Source: Cystobacter fuscus DSM 2262
GTDB lineage: Bacteria; Myxococcota; Myxococcia; Myxococcales; Myxococcaceae
Assembly (NCBI RefSeq): GCF_000335475.2
Contig: NZ_ANAH02000031.1
Location: 29,637 to 93,636 of the forward strand
Reading direction: 5' to 3'
DNA length: 64,000 nt
Position numbers and translations under genes: made by a program
The notes under the pieces: generated by a model
What the model saw: the letters and a program-made list of their open reading frames with translations, nothing else
The model's database searches: none
Told to the model about the DNA's origin: nothing
In this document: positions 50,348 through 60,360 of the stretch, in pieces
Numbering within the stretch: position 1 is the stretch's first letter
How the letters are laid out: every line of letters starts with the position of its first letter

Positions 50348-50619
50348 GTGAAGTCCACACCGCAAGAGCTTCGACAGCTGTCAGCCACGGAAAACACCGA
50401 GCTCGTGGACGCATGGCGCCGGTGCATGCGTGGCCTGGCCGATGGCCTTCCCCAGGAGGTGCTCCGCTACCGCTTGCTGGAGCTGATCGTCTTGATCCAT
50501 TCGGCGCGAGCGGGAGCGTGCGCCTGCGCGTCAAGCGCCTGTCTCCTGGCAAGACCTGGCGCAATGCGGTCTTCAGCGCATTGATTGCGGTGCGCGGGCG
50601 ACCTCGCCCTGACGGCTGA
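50348..50619 (+). pseudogene. Small gene interrupted by a frameshift
   Basis: A first frame begins at the GTG at 50348 with good codon use (STPQELRQLSATENTELVD, LLELIVLIHSAR), then its sequence turns to Cys/Ala-rich noise. From about 50512 good coding sequence continues in another frame (SGSVRLRVKRLSPGKTWRN, then AVRGRPRPDG, stop at 50619). One missing or extra base near 50510 would join them into a protein of about 90 residues. Not recognised. It may be a true decay event or a base-calling error. Confidence 0.5.
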
Positions 50620-50668
50620 CGTTACGGTGTCGCCGGTTCTTCCATGAGGAAGACCGAAGGAGACATTC

Positions 50669-51294
50669 GTGCGGTCTGTCTTGAGATCGATGTTCGCTGT
50701 TTCATTCATGCTGGTCGTCGCGTGCACGGGCGCGTGCACCGAGGTCAAACCAGGAGGCATCCCCTTGAAGACGAACCCCTATGAGGACCTCCTTTCCGTT
50801 GCGAGCTTCACCCTGACGAGCACGGACGTGCGCGACGGTGAACCGATGCCCGTGGCGCAGCTCAGCGGAGTTTTCGGCGCGGGGGGGGCAAGACGTGTCT
50901 CCCCTCAGCTGTCGTGGAGCGGCTTTCCCGCCAACACGCGCGGTTTCGTCATCACCATGTACGATCCCGACGCGCCCATGGCGAGCGGCTTCTGGCATTG
51001 GGCCGTGGCCAATATTCCCGCGAGCGTGACGAGCCTTCCCACGGGCGCCGGCTCGGATGACGGTGCGAAGCTGCCCCCGGGGGCGTTCCAGCTTCCGAAC
51101 GATGCGCGATTGAAGCGCTACATTGGAGCGGCACCACCCCGGGGAGCGGCAAGCATCGCTATTACCTCGTCGTCCACGCGATTGACGTGGAGTCGCTCCA
51201 GGTTCCTCCGGACGCGACGCCAGCGTTCCTGGGCTTCAACCTGCTCGGTCACACCCTGGGCAGGGTCATCCTCACCCCGACATTCGAGCGCTGA
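50669..51294 (+). pseudogene. YbhB/YbcL (PEBP-like) lipoprotein gene with a frameshift
   Basis: The frame from the GTG at 50669 gives a lipoprotein-like signal (VVACTGAC) and a phosphatidylethanolamine-binding protein domain: [39 protein letters not shown], then YIGAAPP. After about 51140 the family's C-terminal region continues in a different frame: [33 protein letters not shown], and TGA at 51294. A single missing base in CCACCCCGGGG restores one full-length protein. AAGGAG precedes the start. The role of YbhB/YbcL proteins is unclear; they resemble Raf kinase inhibitor protein. Confidence 0.75.
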
Positions 51295-51438
51295 GCCGAG
51301 AGTTCCGGACGCTTCCGTTGCCCTGGCCCACCCGAGGCAACGGGAGGCGGCGCCGCCGAACCAGCGGCTTCAGCTGCCCCACCGGGTCGGCGCCGCACGC
51401 GCATCGATGAGGCCTGGGGCCCGCGAGCGAGCACCCCT
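51295..51438. other. Short gap between convergent genes
   Basis: 144 bp between the PEBP-like pseudogene and the immunity-like gene. No hairpin with a T-run and no coding signal seen. Confidence 0.35.
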
Positions 51439-52065
51439 TCAGTAGACAATGCAGTCGAACTTCTCGATGACGGCCCTGAGTGCATCCGGGGTGGTCTCGT
51501 GTCTCCTGGCCATGGCGGGAGCGAACAGCGTCACGGCAGCCGTGGGCCTCGGCTGCTGATCGAGTCCCTGCACGGTGACCTCACCAAAGCTGCCGGGCCA
51601 TGTCGCGCGACGGAGTTCGCTGGCATTTTGAATAGGGTTCAAAATGGTGAAGCATGGCCACTTGGGAAACCGCAAGGTTCGAGGATCACAGCCCATGAAA
51701 CGGCAACCATCCAGGCGCGCCTCGCTGAAGTCGCAGTCCTCGATGGCTCCGTTCTCCGCCCCTGTCGAGTAGTCGGGCCAGTGGCCAAAGTCACACCCCG
51801 ACAGGCTCCCCTTGAACCGGCAACCCTTCAGGGAGGCATACACCCACTGCTGATGGTTCTTCAGTTCCTGCTTCACCTCAAAGGAGCAGTCGATAAACCG
51901 GGCATCCTTGATGATCAGATTCCTGGCGGACACCTTCAGGATAATGGTGCAGTCTTTCAAGGTCAGGTTGGAGCTAAGGAAATAAAGCGCTCCCTTATCC
52001 GCCAGCTCCAATCTTTCATTTTTGATTTCCTTGTCCCTGAAGATGACATTCTTCAATCCTGTCAT
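51439..52065 (-). CDS. Pentapeptide/beta-helix-like protein, probable immunity partner
   Basis: A 208-residue protein. Residues 25-125 have weak pentapeptide-like strands ([59 protein letters not shown]), giving a predicted right-handed beta-helix. The C-terminal 45 residues ([20 protein letters not shown], then [14 protein letters not shown]) are unrelated to the helix and have a truncated copy at 46220-46343. Lys/Asn content and AT-rich codons are higher than in core genes, a sign of transfer. GAGG precedes the ATG. It directly follows a broken SitA-like toxin gene, the position of SitI in SitBAI cassettes. Confidence 0.65.
   Translation of the reverse strand: MTGLKNVIFRDKEIKNERLELADKGALYFLSSNLTLKDCTIILKVSARNLIIKDARFIDCSFEVKQELKNHQQWVYASLKGCRFKGSLSGCDFGHWPDYSTGAENGAIEDCDFSEARLDGCRFMGCDPRTLRFPKWPCFTILNPIQNASELRRATWPGSFGEVTVQGLDQQPRPTAAVTLFAPAMARRHETTPDALRAVIEKFDCIVY
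51469..51592 (-). repeat. Parent copy of the 124-bp duplicated segment
   Basis: The 3' end of the immunity-like gene; the copy lies 5249 bp to the left at 46220-46343, same orientation, about six mismatches. Confidence 0.8.
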
Positions 52066-52076
52066 GACTGGACCTC

Positions 52077-52834
52077 TCAGAAGGTAAGCATCCTGAAGAG
52101 TTCACCCGCCATGCGCCTGCCATGCAACGTGAGATTCGACTCCGTTCCGGAGAGAATCTCGTACTTGTAGCCTGTTGCAGGATCAATCACGTCGACCCCC
52201 TTGGGTTTCCACTCGAGGAGTCCCTCGAACTGGTCCTGGACCCTGCGATGAACGAAACGACCCCGAGCTTCGCGCTCCAGCAAGCGAGCCAGCCAGTATT
52301 TGCCTTGCTTCGTCGCCTTGGCGATAGCATCCCGCTCAGCGAAGCTCAGTTTATCAGGACCCCACTCCTTCGCCGCCTGCGTCACCGCGTCCTGGAGCTG
52401 GTCTCCCACGGGATCCTTCGCGGGGATGTCTCCGAGCCACCTACCCCGTGCAGGGTGAGCACACGGTCGCGGTACACCTCCGCCAGCCACTCCTCCTCCA
52501 GCCCCAGTTCCAACAGCCTCCGTGCCTCTTCCCGAGGCCCTGCCCCCAGTTGCACGGAGCGCGCGAGCCGCGAGACGGCCCGTTGGAAATCCTCGCGCGT
52601 GATCGGCACCGGGCACGTCGCCACGCTCCCCGGCTCGATGACGTCCACGTCGTACACCGCTTCCCGCTCGACACTGGATGCGGAGGAGCGCGCCGCGGGG
52701 GCCGCCAACAACCCGCGCCCCGTCGCGCCCGTCGCACACGCGGCCTGCAGCACGAGCACCACGAGGAGCGCCACCCCCTCCCGTCGTCCCTCTCTCCAGC
52801 CTCCCGTGCGAGAACCAGCGGGCTCACAGTTCAT
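52077..52834 (-). pseudogene. SitA-like toxin lipoprotein gene, internally deleted and frameshifted
   Basis: The N-terminal frame (ATG 52834) gives a signal peptide with lipobox-like QAAC, then a helical segment ending EEEWLAEVYRDRVLTLHG, typical of a myxobacterial family of toxin lipoproteins. From about 52445 the good coding frame shifts. The second part encodes IPAKDPVGDQLQDAVTQAAK and ends with GVDVIDPATGYKYEILSG and GRRMAGELFRMLTF, a probable nuclease-like toxin tip (Asp, Tyr-Glu). The join lies in a CACGGGGTAGG stretch; the large central region that related proteins have between these parts is absent. From memory of the family I infer an out-of-frame internal deletion. SitA toxins pass between kin by outer-membrane exchange. 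Confidence 0.65.
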
Positions 52835-52927
52835 GAATGGCGACAACCTCTCCTCCGGCATCATGGGATTGGCCTGCGCATACGCCCTCCCTTGCCGGAA
52901 GAGGGAATGAAGGGTGGCTTCCTGGGC

Positions 52928-54196
52928 TCAGTTGTCGAAGTAGGGCGAAAGCGGACCCGCCCAGAGACTGGGGACGTCTCGCGCGTTGGTGCCAGATGCA
53001 GGGGTCGGTTGATATGCGCGAAACTCGCCGTTCGCGGTGCCGACCTGCGGGAACAACAGGCGTTGTGAGTAATCCATCTTCATGATTTCGACGGAGCCGG
53101 TGGAACTCACCGTATAGCTCTGCCCCACGGCCACCGAGACGGCGGTGGGCACCGTGCACTTGCGGAAACCATAGCCTTGCGAGGGCGTGCAGCTCGACTG
53201 CGCGCCCGTCGACGTGTTCCTGATCGTCAGGGTGCCCACGTTCGTACCCGATGCGATGAATCCGCCGAGTTCGGTGAAGGTACGGGCATAACGCGCGTTC
53301 GCGTACGCGACGGTACAGCCGACGCAATCCGTCAAGTAGGCATAGTACGGTTGTCCTCCCAGGTTCGTTCCATTCGACAACCGGAAACCGTATTGCGGCA
53401 ATCGCGTTGCCGGATGAGCGGTGTCGTGGTCGTTCATGTAGGAGCGGTACTGGCCATTGGCGGAGCCATAACGCCATGTGCTGCCATTGTCCTCGGACCA
53501 CGCCACATGTTCGCGTGGGTCGAGTGACAGGAGGGCCCCAGTCGCCGTCGCGCTCAACTCATTGCGAGCATGGGGGCCCGCCAGGGCGGTGTCGGCGAGC
53601 GGCGCGTTGAACGAGAAGAAGTTGGTCGCCGGACTGGCGTGTGCATTGCTCACGATCAATGCGTACATCGTCCCGCCTTGGAGCGTCGCGGGTGTGTTCA
53701 CCCAGGCGAGAACCGGGATCGCGTCATTGGCCTCCGCCTTGGCCTCATTGTGACGGGTGCAGCCGTTGACGGTTTCCGTGGCGATCACGTTCGCCGGAAG
53801 CCCCGTCGTGGGGTTGATCTGCACGAGACTCCCGCGAAGAAGTCCGCCGTCTCCAGCGCCATAACCCGCGTTGTTGGCGTCCCAGCAACTCGCGCCGCGC
53901 AATTTGAAGCCGAAGTAGAACCGATCGATGGTGAGGGTGCTGGTTGGCACGAAGCGCAGCAGCGTCCGATAGTTCGCGGCTTTCAACGGCGAGTCGTTGA
54001 CGTTCTCGATTCCGATGGGAATCGAGGCGGCCCGTCCACCCGCTGCCAAGGCCACTGTCGCGACCGCCGTTGGCGCCGGGTTTCCATACCGAGGGTTGCC
54101 ATCGTCGTTGCCGCCACCACATGCGGTGAACAGGGCCACCGAGGTGGCAAGTGCGGCGCTCAGCGTCGAGGATCGAAATGGAGTCATGATTGGCAT
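52928..54196 (-). CDS. Exported lipoprotein, unknown beta-rich protein
   Basis: About 422 residues. The signal peptide ends at a lipobox (ALFTACGGG), so it is lipid-anchored. The remainder is beta-rich with many Thr/Ser/Asn, including GFKLRGASCWDANN, GGTMYALIVSNAH, HVAWSEDNGSTWRYG (an Asp-box-like strand) and a Cys pair in LTDCVGCTVAY. It was not recognised. An ATG nine bases downstream (54187) is an equal start; neither has a clear Shine-Dalgarno. Confidence 0.65.
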   Translation of the reverse strand: MPIMTPFRSSTLSAALATSVALFTACGGGNDDGNPRYGNPAPTAVATVALAAGGRAASIPIGIENVNDSPLKAANYRTLLRFVPTSTLTIDRFYFGFKLRGASCWDANNAGYGAGDGGLLRGSLVQINPTTGLPANVIATETVNGCTRHNEAKAEANDAIPVLAWVNTPATLQGGTMYALIVSNAHASPATNFFSFNAPLADTALAGPHARNELSATATGALLSLDPREHVAWSEDNGSTWRYGSANGQYRSYMNDHDTAHPATRLPQYGFRLSNGTNLGGQPYYAYLTDCVGCTVAYANARYARTFTELGGFIASGTNVGTLTIRNTSTGAQSSCTPSQGYGFRKCTVPTAVSVAVGQSYTVSSTGSVEIMKMDYSQRLLFPQVGTANGEFRAYQPTPASGTNARDVPSLWAGPLSPYFDN

Positions 54197-54306
54197 GGCG
54201 GGCAGGTGCCGAAGCGGGTGTCCGGGAAATCGGAAACACTGTATCAGCGCTCGCTCCGTCCCCCCGCCTTGACAGGGCACCGCCCCCCTTGTTCTCACGA
54301 GAAGTC

Positions 54307-55722
54307 ATGCTCTGCTTCGTCCTCGCGGCCTCGCTCGCCGCCGCCCCCGCCCCCCGCGCCGCCTCCGCCCCGGAGACCCTCATCCACATTCCCCGGATGG
54401 ACGCGCTCCAGGGACTCACCGCCTTCCTCGAACGGGCGGGCCAGCCCGCCGCGATGCTGCGGCCCGACGTCTGGTTCGCCGAGCTCCACCCCTTCCTCTC
54501 GCTCGATCCCCGCCAGCCCGATACCCTCACCCGCGCGGGCATCGACCCCGCCAGCCCCCTCACCCTGTCCCTGCTGCCCTCGGGCCGCATCTCCTGCACG
54601 CGCCTGGCCGACCCCAAGCTCTTCCAGGAGCGGGCCGCCGCGATGCTCCAGACCGCCAACCCCAAGCTGACGGAGGTGAAGGCCACCACCAGCGCGGGCC
54701 TCACCTCCGTGCTCGTTCCCCGCGACTCCGGAGGCGACATCGGCTACGCCCTCAAGGGGAAGGAGGCATGTGCCTTCGCGAGCGTGAGCGGGGGCTTCGT
54801 CGACGACGGCCAGGGCAAGGTGCTGTTCAAGGAGGCCTCGCGGCTGGTGGGCCAGACGCCCAAGGCCGACGCCCGGATGGGCAAGCTCCCCGGCTCCCTC
54901 TACGTGTCCATTCCCAAACGCGGCCTCACCGTGGGCCTGGACGGTTCCGCCACGGCGCTCCAGGTGGAGGGCACGGGCATGAACCTGCCACTGCCCGCCT
55001 TCCAGTCCTCGGGCACGAGCCCCTACGGCACCGTGATGCCCACCGGACTGCTCTTCTCGCGCGCCCGCCTCTCCCCCGCCGGCATGTCCGACGCGATGGA
55101 CCACGTGCGCGCCCTCCTCCAGCAGGTCTGCCCCGCCTGTCCCCAGGCCGAGCTGTCCTCCATCACGCGCGCGGTGAGCGGGCGGCTCACGGGCAACGTG
55201 CTGCTGGCGGTGGACGGGGTGCGGCCACGGCCCAACCTGCGCACCCCCGACGGCCGCTTCTTCGCATCGCGTCAAGCGCTCGTCGCCGAGGTGAAGGACC
55301 CCGCGGCGGTGAAGAGCGCGCTCGCCCCGCTCGCGAAGTTCCCCGGCGCCCGGGTGCTCGAGGAGGGGTACGCCCTGGACTTGAAGGGAGGCACCCTCCT
55401 CTTGCGGCTCCAGGGCCGGCACCTCGCCCTGGGCAACGACGAGACCGTGGCCTCCAGCCTGCTCTCCGTCGTGCCCACCCAAGGCGCGAAGCTGCCCCAC
55501 GCCGTGACCTTCACCGTGGACCCGGCCCGGGTGGCCAGCGGCCTCAAGCAGGTGTCCCTGATGGACGTGGTCGCCGACAAGAGCCTCGCCGGCATCTTCA
55601 CCGTGGGGCTCGAGCTGGGCCCCCTGCTGTCCCGGAGCAAGGACATCGAGGGTTGGCTCGACAGCCTTCCGGGGGGAGGCCATCGCTTCTCCAGCCGCTG
55701 GACGCTGCCCGCCACGCCCTGA
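54307..55722 (+). CDS. Exported protein, unknown (DUF3352-like size and layout)
   Basis: A 471-residue protein with a short signal peptide (residues 1-20). The mature part reads as two similar alpha/beta halves with LHPFLSLDPRQPDTLTRAGI near the start, then LADPKLFQERAAAML and later LLFSRARLSPAGMSDAMDHV. The PAELSSITRAVSGRL-type region has a Cys pair (CPACPQ). Similar secreted proteins are common in myxobacteria, without known function. It precedes the carboxylase beta gene by 9 bp and could be co-transcribed. Confidence 0.6.
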   Translation: MLCFVLAASLAAAPAPRAASAPETLIHIPRMDALQGLTAFLERAGQPAAMLRPDVWFAELHPFLSLDPRQPDTLTRAGIDPASPLTLSLLPSGRISCTRLADPKLFQERAAAMLQTANPKLTEVKATTSAGLTSVLVPRDSGGDIGYALKGKEACAFASVSGGFVDDGQGKVLFKEASRLVGQTPKADARMGKLPGSLYVSIPKRGLTVGLDGSATALQVEGTGMNLPLPAFQSSGTSPYGTVMPTGLLFSRARLSPAGMSDAMDHVRALLQQVCPACPQAELSSITRAVSGRLTGNVLLAVDGVRPRPNLRTPDGRFFASRQALVAEVKDPAAVKSALAPLAKFPGARVLEEGYALDLKGGTLLLRLQGRHLALGNDETVASSLLSVVPTQGAKLPHAVTFTVDPARVASGLKQVSLMDVVADKSLAGIFTVGLELGPLLSRSKDIEGWLDSLPGGGHRFSSRWTLPATP

Positions 55723-55731
55723 TCGTGCTAG

Positions 55732-57306
<1,575 letters not shown>

Positions 57307-57317
57307 GCGGGCCCGCC

Positions 57318-57344
57318 GGGGGGCCTCGTCACACACGGCCCCCC
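57318..57344 (+). terminator. Stem-loop after pccB
   Basis: A perfect 8-bp stem GGGGGGCC/GGCCCCCC (57318-57325 with 57337-57344) with an 11-nt loop, 12 nt after the pccB stop. There is no T-run, so termination may be partial. Confidence 0.5.
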
Positions 57345-57404
57345 ACGACGCACCGCATCCATCCGCGCTTGCGCGCTACCGGATGAGTCGTTAGGGAGGG
57401 GCGC

Positions 57405-58007
57405 ATGGCCAACCCACGCCCGTCCCTCGATGATGCCTCCCTGAACACCCTCTTCAACGAAGCGCGCAGCCACAACGCGTGGCTCGACCGCCCGGTGGAG
57501 GACTCCGTCCTCAAGCGCCTCTACGAGCTCGCGCGGATGGGTCCCACGGCGGCCAACGCGCAGCCCCTGCGCCTGGTGTTCGTCAAGAGCCAGGCCGCCA
57601 AGGAGAAGCTCAAGCCCGCGCTCTCCGCCGGCAACGTGGACAAGACGATGAACGCGCCGGTGACGGCCATCGTCGCGTACGACACCGAGTTCTACGAGCA
57701 GATGTCCAAGCTCTTCCCCGCCCGGGACATGAAGCCCATATTCCTGGGAATGCCGCCCGAGGCGCGTGAGAAGTCCGCCTACATGAACAGCAGCCTCCAG
57801 GGCGCCTACCTCATCCTCGCGGCCCGGGGCCTGGGCCTGGACTGCGGCCCCATGGCGGGCTTCGACAACGCCAAGGTGGACGCCGCGTTCTTCCCGGACG
57901 GCAAGTGGAAGAGCAACTTCCTGCTCAACCTGGGCTACGGCGACCCGGCGAAGCTCTTCCCGCGCAACCCCCGTCTGGACTTCGCCGACGCCTGCCGGAT
58001 TGAATGA
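57405..58007 (+). CDS. rutE: RutE-like malonic semialdehyde reductase (nitroreductase family)
   Basis: A 200-residue nitroreductase-fold protein with the RutE hallmarks [20 protein letters not shown], then [37 protein letters not shown] and [16 protein letters not shown]. RutE reduces malonic semialdehyde to 3-hydroxypropionate in pyrimidine breakdown; no other rut gene is adjacent, so here it may serve 3-carbon metabolism beside the propionyl/acetyl-CoA carboxylase genes. GGGAGGGG lies upstream. Confidence 0.88.
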   Translation: MANPRPSLDDASLNTLFNEARSHNAWLDRPVEDSVLKRLYELARMGPTAANAQPLRLVFVKSQAAKEKLKPALSAGNVDKTMNAPVTAIVAYDTEFYEQMSKLFPARDMKPIFLGMPPEAREKSAYMNSSLQGAYLILAARGLGLDCGPMAGFDNAKVDAAFFPDGKWKSNFLLNLGYGDPAKLFPRNPRLDFADACRIE

Positions 58008-58059
58008 GGGCTCCCCGGCTTGCGAAAGCAGGCAGGCAGTCGAAGACTATCTCCTGAAA

Positions 58060-58093
58060 ATTCAGGGTGAATCCCCCTGGAAATTTTGGGGGG
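58060..58093 (+). other. Two small inverted repeats ahead of a gene of unknown function
   Basis: ATTCA-GGG-TGAAT (58060-58072) is a perfect dyad, followed by CCCCC (58074-58078) pairing with GGGGGG (58088-58093). The stretch is unusually AT-rich for this genome (TGAAAATTCAGGG, GGAAATTTTGG). It may be an operator or a folded leader; only the symmetry is observed. Confidence 0.35.
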
Positions 58094-58135
58094 TCCGTTC
58101 GCGCTTCAAGGAGCGCACTCAAAAGGAGCCCCCGT

Positions 58136-58768
58136 TTGTCTCAACCCCGCCTGGTCCTCTTCCTCGCCGACATCGAAGGCAACCTCACCGCCCTGCGTCA
58201 GACGCTGTCCCGGGCGTGTGAGACCGCGCATGTCCCCCTGCCCGACGTGCGCTGGGTGGAGGCCGCCACGCCCATGACCGACGCGGGCTGGCGCGTGGCC
58301 GAGGTGAAGCTGCAGCCCTCCGGCGGCAAGGCCGTCCCCGAGGACCACCTGGACTCGCTGGTGCGCGCCGTGGCGCGCGACTTCCGCGACCAGGCCGTGG
58401 GCCTCTACACCGACAAGGCCGGCAGCTACGGCCGCGCCTCCCTGAGCGAGCCCGGCCGTCCGTCCCGCTCGCTCGAGGGCGAGTACATCGACGTGGTGCG
58501 TCAGACGGCGCGCTGGCTCGGCGTGGAGGCACCGGTGCTCGGCCGCCTGCTCGACGGGGGAGCGACCGCGCGCAACCTGCTCGCCGCGGCGGTGGACTTC
58601 GGCAACGAGACGCCCCAGCAGGGCGCCGCCGCCCCGGGCAAGCCGAACCGGCGGGGTGAGCAGCCTCCCGCGCCGCCTCCGGAGCCGGACGAGGATGACC
58701 GCTTCGTCGAGGCGAAGCTGGTCGAGGCCCGCCGACTGATGGAGCAGTACCTCAGCCACCGCAAGTAG
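58136..58768 (+). CDS. Uncharacterised protein
   Basis: About 210 residues from a TTG at 58136 with AGGAG seven bases upstream. The N-terminal two thirds is a mixed alpha/beta domain (LFLADIEGNLTALRQTLSRA, then AEVKLQPSGGKAVPEDHLDS, AVGLYTDKAGSYGRAS, YIDVVRQTARWLGVEAP). The last third is a Pro-rich linker and an acidic/helical tail. It was not recognised and has no export signal. It sits between rutE and accC in the carboxylase neighbourhood, which may be chance. Confidence 0.6.
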   Translation: MSQPRLVLFLADIEGNLTALRQTLSRACETAHVPLPDVRWVEAATPMTDAGWRVAEVKLQPSGGKAVPEDHLDSLVRAVARDFRDQAVGLYTDKAGSYGRASLSEPGRPSRSLEGEYIDVVRQTARWLGVEAPVLGRLLDGGATARNLLAAAVDFGNETPQQGAAAPGKPNRRGEQPPAPPPEPDEDDRFVEAKLVEARRLMEQYLSHRK

Positions 58769-58818
58769 GACGCGCCGAAAGGGCCGGTCGCCGCTCCCGT
58801 GTGCTAAAGGGGGCGCCC

Positions 58819-60330
58819 ATGGCCAAGATTCGAAAAATCCTCGTCGCCAACCGCGGCGAGATCGCCGTCCGGGTGATGCGCACCTGCAAGGAGCTCGGCA
58901 TCGCCACGGTGGCCGTCTACTCCGAGGCGGATCGCTCCGCCCTCCATGTGCGCACCGCCGATCAGGCCTTCCTCGTGGGTCCCCCGCCCTCGCGTGAGAG
59001 CTACCTCGTGCAGGAGCGCATCCTCGACGCCGCCCGCCAGGCCGGCGCGGATGCCATCCACCCCGGCTACGGCTTCCTCTCGGAGAACGCGTCCTTCGTG
59101 CGCGCGTGCGAGAAGGCCGGCATCACCTTCATCGGGCCTCCCGCCAGCGCCATGGACGCCATGGGCGAGAAGACGCGCGCCCGGCAGAACATGATCAAGG
59201 CCGGCGTGCCCGTGGTGCCCGGCAGCACCGAGCCCTTCGCCAGCAGCGAGGAGGCGCGCGCCTACGCCGAGAAGATCGGCTTCCCCGTCATGCTCAAGGC
59301 CGCGGGCGGTGGCGGCGGCAAGGGCATGCGCCGCGTGGACCGGCTCGAGGACTTCGACTCCTCGTGGCGCGCCGCCAAGAGCGAGGCGCTCAACGCCTTC
59401 GGCAACGACGCCGTCTACATCGAGAAGTACCTGGAGAAGCCCCACCACGTGGAGCTCCAGGTGTTCGCCGATGCGCATGGCAACACCATCCACCTGAATG
59501 AGCGCGAGTGCTCGGCGCAGCGCCGCCACCAGAAGGTGGTGGAGGAGACGCCCAGCCCCATCCTCACGCCGGAGATGCGCGCGAAGATGGGCGAGGTGGC
59601 GGTGAAGGCCGCCCAGGCGGTGGGCTACGTGGGCGCGGGCACGGTGGAGTTCCTCGTGGACGTGCACCGCAACTTCTACTTCCTGGAGATGAACACCCGG
59701 CTCCAGGTGGAGCACCCGGTGACGGAGTGGGTGACGGGGTTGGATCTGGTGGCCTGGCAGATCAAGGTCGCCGAGGGCGAGAAGCTGCCCCTCACCCGGG
59801 CGCCCACGCCCAACGGCCACGCCATCGAGGTGCGCATCTACGCGGAGGATCCGGCGCGCAACTTCATGCCGAGCCCCGGCCGCATCACCACGCTGCGCGT
59901 GCCCGGCGGGCCCTACCTGCGCGACGACTCGGGCGTGTACCCCGGCTACACCGTGCCCAACTTCTATGACCCGATGATCTCCAAGCTGTCCGTGTGGGCT
60001 CCCACGCGCGCGGAGGCCATCGAGCGGGCGAAGCGGGCGCTGGACGAGTACGTGGTCAAGGGCATCACCGCCAACGTGCGCTACCTGCACGCCATCCTCT
60101 CGCACCCGGAGTTCACCGGGGGCGACTACGACACGGGCTTCCTGCCGCGCCAGCACGAGGCGCTGCTCGGCAACACGGAGGATCCGAAGCTCACCGAGGC
60201 GGCGCTGCTGGCCAGCGTGGTGTACGCCTACCAGCGCGACCAGAAGCGGGCCAAGACCCTGCCCCAGGCGCCCAGCGAGGGCGAGGCGGGCATTTCCGCG
60301 TGGCGGCGGGCGCTGCGCCACGGCCGCTAG
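58819..60330 (+). CDS. accC: Biotin carboxylase subunit of acyl-CoA carboxylase
   Basis: A 503-residue ATP-grasp enzyme. ILVANRGEIAVRVMRTCKEL opens the protein; then IHPGYGFLSENASF, the Gly-rich ATP loop AAGGGGGKGMRRV, the ECSAQRRHQKVVEE segment with catalytic residues, and EMNTRLQVEHPVTEW. It carboxylates biotin with bicarbonate and ATP. The biotin carrier lies 30 bp downstream as a separate gene, so the complex is of the three-polypeptide type, with pccB as the transferase. Confidence 0.95.
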   Translation: MAKIRKILVANRGEIAVRVMRTCKELGIATVAVYSEADRSALHVRTADQAFLVGPPPSRESYLVQERILDAARQAGADAIHPGYGFLSENASFVRACEKAGITFIGPPASAMDAMGEKTRARQNMIKAGVPVVPGSTEPFASSEEARAYAEKIGFPVMLKAAGGGGGKGMRRVDRLEDFDSSWRAAKSEALNAFGNDAVYIEKYLEKPHHVELQVFADAHGNTIHLNERECSAQRRHQKVVEETPSPILTPEMRAKMGEVAVKAAQAVGYVGAGTVEFLVDVHRNFYFLEMNTRLQVEHPVTEWVTGLDLVAWQIKVAEGEKLPLTRAPTPNGHAIEVRIYAEDPARNFMPSPGRITTLRVPGGPYLRDDSGVYPGYTVPNFYDPMISKLSVWAPTRAEAIERAKRALDEYVVKGITANVRYLHAILSHPEFTGGDYDTGFLPRQHEALLGNTEDPKLTEAALLASVVYAYQRDQKRAKTLPQAPSEGEAGISAWRRALRHGR

Positions 60331-60360
60331 AACCGTCAACCCGGGACACGACGACGAGCC

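Noticed and set aside
50881..50888. Run of eight G in the PEBP-like gene as the cause of its frameshift
   Set aside because: The family motif VSPQLSW follows in the same frame as the N-terminus, so no shift is needed here; the shift lies near 51135.
57307..57404. Small RNA candidate after pccB
   Set aside because: The hairpin is better read as a terminator; no separate promoter or conserved core was found.
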